Of a stretch of DNA of 64,000 bases, positions 57,718 to 64,000 are shown one piece after another. The stretch's first letter is position 1; each line of letters starts with the position of its first letter. This stretch comes from Alphaproteobacteria bacterium (GTDB taxonomy: Bacteria > Pseudomonadota > Alphaproteobacteria > ATCC43930 > CGMCC-115725). The notes below the pieces were generated by a model. That model worked only from the letters and a program-made list of their open reading frames with translations. It was not told the origin of the DNA and did not search any database. Where the stretch lies: contig JAJPHB010000095.1 of the NCBI GenBank assembly GCA_021325525.1, positions 1 to 64,000 of the forward strand, given 5' to 3'. The position numbers and the translations under genes are program-made.

Positions 57718-58397
57718 AGCCGCTCGTCATCGCGCCCTCCATCCTCTCCGCCGATTTCGGCCGCCTTGCCGAAGAGGTGCGCGCGGTCGACCTCGCCGGC
57801 GCCGACTGGATCCATGTCGATGTGATGGACGGGCGCTTCGTGCCGAACATTACGATCGGCCCCGTCGTCGTGGCGGCGCTGCGCCGGGCGACGGCAAAGC
57901 CGCTCAACGTCCATCTGATGATCACGGAGCCCGAGCGCTATGTCGACGCCTTCGCCGAGGCCGGCGCCGACCATATCCTCGTCCAGTCGGAGCCCTCGGC
58001 GACCGTTCATTTGCACCGCGTCCTGACGCGCATTCGCGAGCTCGGCTGCAAAGCCGGCGCCGTCCTCGATCCGGCAAGCCCGCTCGCTTTCGTCGATCAT
58101 GTGCTGCATCTCTGCGACATCATTCTCGTCATGACGGTCAATCCGGGCTTCGGCGGCCAGCGCTTCCTGCCGGAGATGCTGCCCAAGATCCGCGCGCTGC
58201 GCGCGCTCTGCGAGGCGCGGGGGCTCGATCCCTGGATCGAGGTCGATGGCGGCCAGAAGGGGGAGAATGCGTGGCAGGCCATCGAAGCCGGGGCGAATGC
58301 GATCGTCGCCGGCTCGGCGGTCTTCGGCAGCCCCGACTATGCGCGCGCGATCGCCGCGCTCCGCCGCCACGCCAAACCGCCGGGCGGCGCCGCGTGA
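57714..58397 (+). CDS. rpe: Ribulose-phosphate 3-epimerase
   Basis: A 227-residue TIM-barrel metalloenzyme: IAPSILSADFGRL, HVDVMDGRFVPNITIG, VHLMI, MTVNPGFGGQ and EVDGGQKGENA are the expected metal and phosphate sites. It interconverts ribulose-5-P and xylulose-5-P. Its final GTGA overlaps the pgl start. Confidence 0.97.
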   Translation: MKPLVIAPSILSADFGRLAEEVRAVDLAGADWIHVDVMDGRFVPNITIGPVVVAALRRATAKPLNVHLMITEPERYVDAFAEAGADHILVQSEPSATVHLHRVLTRIRELGCKAGAVLDPASPLAFVDHVLHLCDIILVMTVNPGFGGQRFLPEMLPKIRALRALCEARGLDPWIEVDGGQKGENAWQAIEAGANAIVAGSAVFGSPDYARAIAALRRHAKPPGGAA

Positions 58398-59131
58398 ACC
58401 GCGCCGAGCGCAATCTCGTCGTGCTCGACGACGCCGCAGCGGTTGCCGAACGCGCGGCGGCATGGCTCGCCGAGCGCGTCGGCGCGGCGGCCGGCTCCGC
58501 GCCCGCGGTCTGCCTCTCGGGCGGGTCGACGCCGCGGCGCCTCTATCGCCGCCTCGCCGAGCCGCCCTTCCGCGCGATGCTGCCGTGGCACTCCATCCAC
58601 TGGTTCTGGGGCGATGAGCGTTTCGTGCCGCCGGACGACCCGCGCAGCAACTATCGGATGGCGCGCGAGGCGCTGTTCGATGCGGCGCCGGTACCGCCGG
58701 GCAACATTCATCCTGTTCCGACGGTCGGCCGCAAGCCGGAGGATGCCGCCGCCGACTATGAGCGCCTCCTTCTCGCGGTCCGCCGCGACATGCGGCGGGA
58801 CGGGGCGCCGCTCTTCGACGCGACGCTGCTCGGCCTCGGCGCCGACGGCCACACCGCCTCGCTCTTCCCCGGCAGTCCGGCCCTCGCCGAGCGCCGGCGC
58901 CTCGTCGTCGCGGTGGTCGGCGCCCAGCCCGAAGCGCGCATCACCTTGACTTTTCCGGCCCTCGACAGCAGCGGCGAAGTCGCGTTTCTTGTGACCGGCA
59001 GCGACAAGCGCCCGATCCTGGCGCGCCTCCTCGCCGGCGGGGCGGCGCTGCCGGCGGCTTGCGTCGCGCCGCAGGGTGCCTGCCGTTGGTTCGTCGACCG
59101 GTCGGCGGCGCCGGAAGGGGAGGGAGGATGA
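58394..59131 (+). CDS. pgl: 6-phosphogluconolactonase
   Basis: A 245-residue DevB/SOL-type lactonase: CLSGGSTPRRLYRRLAE, WFWGDERFVPPDDPRSNYRMAREALF, LLGLGADGHTASLFPG and a C-terminal VTGSDKRPIL. It hydrolyses 6-phosphogluconolactone between Zwf and Gnd. GTG start overlaps the rpe stop. Its stop overlaps the gluconokinase start. Confidence 0.96.
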   Translation: MNRAERNLVVLDDAAAVAERAAAWLAERVGAAAGSAPAVCLSGGSTPRRLYRRLAEPPFRAMLPWHSIHWFWGDERFVPPDDPRSNYRMAREALFDAAPVPPGNIHPVPTVGRKPEDAAADYERLLLAVRRDMRRDGAPLFDATLLGLGADGHTASLFPGSPALAERRRLVVAVVGAQPEARITLTFPALDSSGEVAFLVTGSDKRPILARLLAGGAALPAACVAPQGACRWFVDRSAAPEGEGG

Positions 59132-59697
59132 GCACCGGTGCGGCGCGGATCGTGCGCGGCGAGAGCGGGCGGCCGATCACGGCGCTCATCGTCATGGGCG
59201 TCTCCGGCTCGGGCAAGACGACGATCGCCGCCTTGCTGGCCGGGCGGCTCGGCTGGGATTTCGAAGATGGCGACTGGCTCCATCCGCCGGCCAATGTCGA
59301 GAAGATGCATGCCGGAATCCCGCTCACCGACGAGGATCGCTGGCCCTGGCTGCGCGCCATCGCCGTCTGGATCGACCATACCCGGGAGACCGGCGGGCAC
59401 GGCGTTGTCGCCTGCTCGGCTCTGAAGCGGCGCTACCGCGATCTCCTCGTCGGCGGGCACGAGGACGTCCGCCTCGTCTATCTGAAGGGCGATCAGGCGG
59501 TGATCGGTCGCCGCATCGCCGCTCGGCATGGCCATTTCATGCCGGCCGGACTCCTGCAGAGCCAGTTCGACGCGCTGGAGGAGCCGGCGCCGGAGGAGAG
59601 GGCGATCGTCGCCTCGATCGAGCGGCGGCCGAACGAGATCGTCAACGGGATTCTGGCGGCGCTCGGCGACGGCGCACCGCCGCCGGCGCGGCCATGA
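59128..59697 (+). CDS. gntK: Gluconokinase (GntK type)
   Basis: A 189-residue P-loop kinase with GVSGSGKT (24-31), DGDWLHPPANVEKMHAGIPLTDEDRWPWL and ACSALKRRYRD, all typical of thermoresistant gluconokinase. It phosphorylates gluconate to 6-phosphogluconate, feeding Gnd directly. ATGA overlaps on both sides, with AGGGAGG before the ATG. Confidence 0.95.
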   Translation: MSTGAARIVRGESGRPITALIVMGVSGSGKTTIAALLAGRLGWDFEDGDWLHPPANVEKMHAGIPLTDEDRWPWLRAIAVWIDHTRETGGHGVVACSALKRRYRDLLVGGHEDVRLVYLKGDQAVIGRRIAARHGHFMPAGLLQSQFDALEEPAPEERAIVASIERRPNEIVNGILAALGDGAPPPARP

Positions 59698-60389
59698 GCG
59701 CCGGGGACGCCGAGACCGAGCGGCTGAAGCGGCTCGCGGCGGAAGCCGCCGTCGCCGAGATCGAAGGCAAGATGGTCGTCGGGCTCGGCACGGGATCGAC
59801 GGCGGCCTTCGCTCTCGAGGCGCTGGCGCGCCGCGTCGCCGGCGGCCTCCAGATCAGCGGCATTCCGACCTCGGAGGCGACAGCGGCGCAGGCGAGGCGC
59901 CTCGGCATTCCGCTCACCGACTTCGCCCAGCACCGCCGCATCGATCTGACGATCGATGGAGCCGACGAGATCGAGCGCAGGACGCTGCACCTCATCAAGG
60001 GGCGCGGCGGCGCGCTCCTCCGCGAGAAGATTGTGGCGAGCGCGAGCCGCCGCGTCGTCATCGTCGCCGATCACAGCAAGCTCGTCGACCGCTTGGGCGA
60101 GCGCGCTGCCGTGCCGGTCGAGATCGTGCCGTTCGGCTGGCAGCTCGCCGTGGAGCGCCTCGAGGTGCTGGGCGCGACGGTTCGCCTGCGCCGCGCGCAG
60201 GACCAGCCGTTCCGCACCGACGGCGGAAACTACATCGCCGATTGCGCGTTCCCTAGCATCCTGGACGCGCCGGAGCTGGAGCGCCGGGTCGGCGCGGTCC
60301 TCGGCGTCATCGAATCGGGCCTTTTCATCGATCTCGCGACCGGCGTCGTCCTCGGCACGCCCGAGGGGCCGAAATGGTTGCGGCGATGA
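59694..60389 (+). CDS. rpiA: Ribose-5-phosphate isomerase A
   Basis: A 231-residue RpiA: GLGTGSTAAFALEAL, TIDGADEIE, LIKGRGGALLREKIVA and DGGNYIADC are the conserved phosphate and catalytic segments. It interconverts ribulose-5-P and ribose-5-P. It overlaps the gluconokinase stop by four bases and completes the pentose phosphate set in the operon. Confidence 0.96.
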   Translation: MSAGDAETERLKRLAAEAAVAEIEGKMVVGLGTGSTAAFALEALARRVAGGLQISGIPTSEATAAQARRLGIPLTDFAQHRRIDLTIDGADEIERRTLHLIKGRGGALLREKIVASASRRVVIVADHSKLVDRLGERAAVPVEIVPFGWQLAVERLEVLGATVRLRRAQDQPFRTDGGNYIADCAFPSILDAPELERRVGAVLGVIESGLFIDLATGVVLGTPEGPKWLRR

Positions 60390-60410
60390 GCCGGCCGAAG
60401 GAGGCGGATC

Positions 60411-61256
60411 ATGAAGGAGAACCGGCCTGAAGCCGGGCGCTCGGCGCACGAGATCCGGCTCGTCCTCGCCGATGTCGACGGCACGCTCGTCACCACTGAC
60501 AAGCGCCTGACCAGCGCCGCTTGCGAGGCCGTGCGCCGGCTGCGCGACCGCGGCATCGCCTTCACGGTGACGAGCAGCCGTCCGCCTTTCGGGCTGCGCA
60601 TGCTGGTGGGGCCGCTCGGGCTCGATTTGCCGATCGGCGCCTTTAATGGCGGAACCCTCGTCGCAGCCGATCTCTCCATCCTCGAACAGCACCTCATTCC
60701 GCCGGCGGCGGCCGCGCGCGGCGTCCAGTTCTTGACCGAGCGCGGGATCGACATCTGGCTCTTCAGCGGCGACCGCTGGCTGCTGCGCAACCCGGCCGGT
60801 CCCTATGTCGATCATGAGCGGCGCACCGTCGAAGCGGAGCCGGTGGTCGTCTCCGACTGGCGTCCGCATCTCGGCGCGGCCGCGAAGATCGTCGGCGTCA
60901 GCGCCGATTTCGATCGCCTCGCCGCCTGCGAGAGGGAGTTGGGCCAAGAACTCGCCGGCGCCGCCTCGGTCATTCGCTCGCAGCGCTATTATCTCGACCT
61001 GACGCCGCCCGCTGTCGACAAGGGCAGCGTCGTCGAGGCGCTGACGCGCAGCCTCGGCGTCCCCGCCGCGGCGATCGCCACGATCGGCGACATGGAGAAC
61101 GACCTCCCGATGTTCCGCAAGAGCGGCTTCAGCATCGCCATGGGGAATGCGCCGAGGGCGGTGCAGGACGCCGCGGACGCGGTGACCTCGAGCAACGACG
61201 AGGACGGCTTCGCCGCCGCGATGGAGCGCTTCATCCTGCGCCGCGGCGGCGTCTGA
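60411..61256 (+). CDS. HAD-superfamily phosphatase, Cof type
   Basis: A 281-residue HAD hydrolase with the nucleophile motif ADVDGTLV (Asp 21, Asp 23), a large cap domain and the C-terminal GDMENDLPMFRKSGFSIAMGNA metal-binding motif. Cof-type enzymes dephosphorylate sugar phosphates or cofactors. Its location 21 bases after rpiA and just before a glucoamylase suggests a sugar-phosphate substrate. AAGGAGGCGGATC precedes the ATG. Confidence 0.9.
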   Translation: MKENRPEAGRSAHEIRLVLADVDGTLVTTDKRLTSAACEAVRRLRDRGIAFTVTSSRPPFGLRMLVGPLGLDLPIGAFNGGTLVAADLSILEQHLIPPAAAARGVQFLTERGIDIWLFSGDRWLLRNPAGPYVDHERRTVEAEPVVVSDWRPHLGAAAKIVGVSADFDRLAACERELGQELAGAASVIRSQRYYLDLTPPAVDKGSVVEALTRSLGVPAAAIATIGDMENDLPMFRKSGFSIAMGNAPRAVQDAADAVTSSNDEDGFAAAMERFILRRGGV

Positions 61257-61262
61257 TCCGGC

Positions 61263-63674
61263 ATGCCGCAGAGCGGTTCCGCCCCCGGCGCGCCGGGCAT
61301 TCCCGCCCGCTGGACGTCGAGCGCGAAGAGCGGCGTCGGCACGGCGCTGTCGCCGCAGAGCCGCGTCTGGTTCACGCTCAGCCACGGGATCGTCAACGAG
61401 GTCTATTATCCGCGCCTCGACTATGCCTGCACTCGCGATTGCGGCCTCATCGTCACCGCGCCCGGGGATCGCTTCTTCTCCGAGGAGAAGCGCGATGCGC
61501 GCACCACCGTCCGTGCCGTCGAGGACGGCGTTCCGGCCTTCCTCCTCGGCAATGACTGCCTGCGCGGGCGCTACCGGATCGAGAAGCTGGTCGTCTCCGA
61601 TCCGCGCCGCGACACGCTGTTTCAGCGCGTCGCCTTTCGCCCGCTGCAGGGCCGGCTCGGCGACTACCGGCTCTTCGTGCTGCTCGCCCCGCATCTCGTC
61701 AATGCCGGCGGCGGCAACACCGCCTGGATCGAGGACTGGAAGGGCTGCCCGATGCTCTTCGCGCGCGGCCGCAGCGTCGCCCTCGCGCTCGGCTGCTCGG
61801 CGCCGTTCCGTGCCCGCTCCGCCGGCTTCGTCGGCACCTCGGACGGATGGCAGGACCTGTCGCGCCATTGCGAGATGCGCTGGCGCTACGAGCGCGCCGA
61901 GAACGGCAATGTGGCGCTCGCCGCCGAAATCGACCTTGCCGCCTGCCAAGGCGCCTTCGTTCTGGCGCTGAGCTTCGGACGTCGCTTCGAGGAGGCGGCC
62001 CATCGCGTCATTGCCAGCCTTCATGACGGAGTTGAGGCGGCGCTCGTGGGCTATGTCGCGGGCTGGCGGGCGTGGCAGGCCGGACTGCTGCCGCTCGACG
62101 ATCCGCGCGAGCCGGCAGGCCACAGCACCTACCGCGTCAGCACGGCGGTGCTGCGGACGCACGAGGCGAGCTCCTTCCCGGGCGGCATCATCGCCAGCCT
62201 TTCCATCCCTTGGGGCTTTGCCAAGGGCGACGACGATCTCGGCGGCTACCACCTGGTCTGGCCGCGCGACCTCGTCGAGGCGGCGGGCGGCCTCCTCGCC
62301 ATCGGCGCCATCGCCGATGCCCGCCGCGTGCTGGGCTATCTCGAGACGACGCAGGAGGCCGACGGCCATTGGCCGCAGAATTGCTGGCTCGACGGCAGCC
62401 CCTATTGGACCGGCGAGCAGATCGACGAATGTGCGCTGCCGATCCTCCTCGTCGACCTCGCCTGGCGCGAGGGCGATCTCTCCGAGACGGAACTCGCGCG
62501 CTTCTGGCGCATGGTCCGCCGCGCCGCCGGCTACATCGTGCGGAACGGGCCGGTGACCGGGCAAGACCGCTGGGAGGAGGATGGCGGCTACTCGCCCTTC
62601 ACGCTGGCGACCGAAATCGCGGCGCTGCTCGCCGCCGCCGACCTCGCCGCGCATCTCGGCGATGCCGCCGCTGCCGCCTATCTGCGCGAGACCGCGGATG
62701 CGTGGAACGACGAGATCGAGCACTGGACCTATGCTGAGGGAACGCCGCTCGCCCGCCGCCTCGGCATTCCCGGCTATTATGTCCGGATCAGCCCGCCCGA
62801 GACCGCCGAGGCGGCCTCGCCGATCGACGGTTTCGTCCCGGTCAAGAACCGGCCGCCGCAGGACAGCCGGCAACCGGCTTCCGCCATCGTCAGCCCCGAT
62901 GCTCTGGCTCTCGTCCGCTTCGGCTTGCGCGCCGCCGACGATCCGCGCATTCGCCACACCGTCGTGGCGATCGACGCGCTGCTGCGGGTCGAGCTGCCGG
63001 CGGGACCGTGCTGGCGCCGCTACAATGGCGACGGCTATGGCGAGCATGAGGACGGCGCGGCTTTCGATGGCACGGGCATCGGCCGTGCCTGGCCGCTCCT
63101 CACGGGCGAGCGCGCGCATTACGAGCTGGCCGCCGGCAACCGCGCCGAAGCCGAGCGGCTGCTCGCGGCGCTCAACGGCTTCGCCAGCGATGGCCACCTC
63201 CTGCCCGAGCAGGTCTGGGACGCCGACGACATCCCCGCGCGCGAACTTTTTCGCGGCCGCCCCTCGGGCTCGGCCATGCCGCTCGTCTGGGCTCATGCCG
63301 AGCATGTGAAGCTCCTGCGCTCTCTGCGCGAAGGCCGCATCTTCGACATGCCGCCGCAGCCGCGGCAGCGCTATCAGATCGAGCGCGTGCAATCGCGCCT
63401 CGGCCACTGGTGCCTCAACAACAAGGGGCGCGGGCTGAAACGGGGCAAGGCGCTGCGCCTTTCGCTACCGGCGCCGGCGCTCGTCCATTGGAGCGGCGAC
63501 GACTGGCGCAGCGCCTGGGATACCGCGACGCACGACAGCGGCTTCGGCGCGCATATCGCCGATCTCGACACCGCTTCCCTCCCGGTCGGGGCCGCTGTCG
63601 TCTTCACCTTCCGCTGGGAGAGCGACAAGCGCTGGGAGGGGACCGATTACCGCGTCGAGATCGTCGAGCCGTAA
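61263..63674 (+). CDS. Glycoside hydrolase family 15 (glucoamylase-type)
   Basis: An 803-residue protein without an obvious signal peptide, so probably cytoplasmic. An N-terminal beta-sandwich domain (about 1-270) is followed by an (alpha/alpha)6 barrel with FAKGDDDLGGYHLVWPRDLVEA, catalytic acid in DRWEEDGGYSP (Glu 438 or 439) and base in LLPEQVWD (Glu 649). A C-terminal extension of about 110 residues follows. It should release glucose from alpha-1,4 (or isomaltose/trehalose-type) glucans. It begins six bases after the HAD gene and is the last gene of the sugar-phosphate operon. Confidence 0.92.
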   Translation: MPQSGSAPGAPGIPARWTSSAKSGVGTALSPQSRVWFTLSHGIVNEVYYPRLDYACTRDCGLIVTAPGDRFFSEEKRDARTTVRAVEDGVPAFLLGNDCLRGRYRIEKLVVSDPRRDTLFQRVAFRPLQGRLGDYRLFVLLAPHLVNAGGGNTAWIEDWKGCPMLFARGRSVALALGCSAPFRARSAGFVGTSDGWQDLSRHCEMRWRYERAENGNVALAAEIDLAACQGAFVLALSFGRRFEEAAHRVIASLHDGVEAALVGYVAGWRAWQAGLLPLDDPREPAGHSTYRVSTAVLRTHEASSFPGGIIASLSIPWGFAKGDDDLGGYHLVWPRDLVEAAGGLLAIGAIADARRVLGYLETTQEADGHWPQNCWLDGSPYWTGEQIDECALPILLVDLAWREGDLSETELARFWRMVRRAAGYIVRNGPVTGQDRWEEDGGYSPFTLATEIAALLAAADLAAHLGDAAAAAYLRETADAWNDEIEHWTYAEGTPLARRLGIPGYYVRISPPETAEAASPIDGFVPVKNRPPQDSRQPASAIVSPDALALVRFGLRAADDPRIRHTVVAIDALLRVELPAGPCWRRYNGDGYGEHEDGAAFDGTGIGRAWPLLTGERAHYELAAGNRAEAERLLAALNGFASDGHLLPEQVWDADDIPARELFRGRPSGSAMPLVWAHAEHVKLLRSLREGRIFDMPPQPRQRYQIERVQSRLGHWCLNNKGRGLKRGKALRLSLPAPALVHWSGDDWRSAWDTATHDSGFGAHIADLDTASLPVGAAVVFTFRWESDKRWEGTDYRVEIVEP

Positions 63675-63968
63675 AGTGCTCTATGATCCGGATCGCGCCG
63701 CGAGATGAAGACCGGCTGCGACATATGCATGACGTTGGAGGCAGTCACAGCCGAGATCGGTGGCGGCGCTGCCGTTGTTGCGAACGGCTCATGCCGAGTT
63801 CGATGCAAACGGGTTGACGAGCGTGAGATCTGAAGAAGGCAGGGGGATCGGTCCCCCTTACATTGCGCGGCAAGGGAGAAAGCCAGCTTGGCTTACGGGT
63901 TGCTCTTTGGCGGCCTCCTGTGCAGAAATCCCTTCCGCATCCCATTCGCAACCCCAAGGTGGCGTCCA
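63675..63968. other. Intergenic region after the sugar operon
   Basis: About 290 bases with no convincing gene. GC content is visibly lower than in the rest of the window. It contains the hairpin at 63841-63858. Confidence 0.5.
63841..63858. terminator. Possible terminator hairpin
   Basis: AGGGGGA and TCCCCCT form a perfect seven-base stem with a TCGG loop about 170 bases after the GH15 stop. Only TTA follows, without a clear U-tract, so it could instead be part of a mobile-element end. Confidence 0.4.
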
Positions 63969-64000
63969 TGGTCGATTTGCCGTTCCAATCGGCGGTGCAG
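63969..64000 (+). CDS. Possible start of a gene running off the right edge
   Basis: ATG at 63969 opens MVDLPFQSAVQ to the window end, preceded by AAGGTGGCGTCC as a possible ribosome site. Too short to identify. Confidence 0.25.

Noticed and set aside
59493-63407. A 1304-codon open frame on the minus strand
   Set aside because: Antisense to gntK, rpiA, the HAD gene and the GH15 gene, all of which are well supported. No recognisable protein features.

Overview
The window is about 69-70% GC and reads as a chromosomal segment of an alphaproteobacterium. The evidence for this is a groESL operon with CIRCE operators, a Usg-family protein, a type-2 heme A synthase, single-chain methylmalonyl-CoA mutase with MeaB, a transaldolase/phosphoglucose isomerase fusion, and many ABC importers. 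The overall style suggests a Rhodospirillales-like lineage; that placement is inference. No rRNA, tRNA, CRISPR array or intact insertion sequence was seen.

Region 1 (1-20.6 kb) is mostly housekeeping. It holds the groEL start and groES (minus strand) with a promoter flanked by two CIRCE elements, then usg, ctaA and methylmalonyl-CoA mutase. After a large palindromic repeat come an overlooked 54-residue secreted peptide gene, an MFS exporter and an Atm1-type ABC exporter. Next are a divergent peptidoglycan-recycling pair (Mpl-like Mur ligase and LD-carboxypeptidase), a NitT/TauT-type importer, a secreted GH16 glycanase, rpmB, meaB, a secreted trypsin-like protease and a polyamine-type ABC importer. 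Short REP-like hairpins of the type CCCTCTCCCGC/GCGGGAGAGGG are scattered through the first 12 kb.

Region 2 (20.7-50.1 kb) is an accessory catabolic island. A nine-gene minus-strand operon (30677 down to 21382) encodes an HpaB-type flavin monooxygenase, flavin reductase, RidA protein, a complete polyamine-type ABC importer, a crotonase-fold enzyme and an NDP-forming acyl-CoA ligase. A LysR regulator is divergent from it. Rightward follow an SDR, a 2-oxoglutarate/iron oxygenase, an amino-acid-type ABC importer and a UbiD-family decarboxylase. A second minus-strand unit carries a Rieske oxygenase, a D-2-hydroxyacid dehydrogenase, a GntR regulator and an MFS transporter. Divergent from it is a second crotonase / acyl-CoA dehydrogenase / NDP-forming ligase set, then a PhyH-type dioxygenase and another amino-acid-type importer. 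Together these look like uptake, ring or side-chain oxygenation, CoA activation and beta-oxidation-like degradation of one or more unidentified, perhaps nitrogen-containing, organic acids. Both crotonases lack the classical hydratase glutamates.

Region 3 (50.2-63.7 kb) is a sugar-phosphate super-operon: tkt, tal-pgi fusion, gnd, zwf, rpe, pgl, gntK, rpiA, a HAD phosphatase and a GH15 glucoamylase-type enzyme. Most neighbouring genes are coupled by 4-base ATGA/GTGA overlaps. It encodes the oxidative and non-oxidative pentose phosphate branches, gluconate entry and hydrolysis of alpha-glucans. The last 330 bases have lower GC and no recognisable complete gene.
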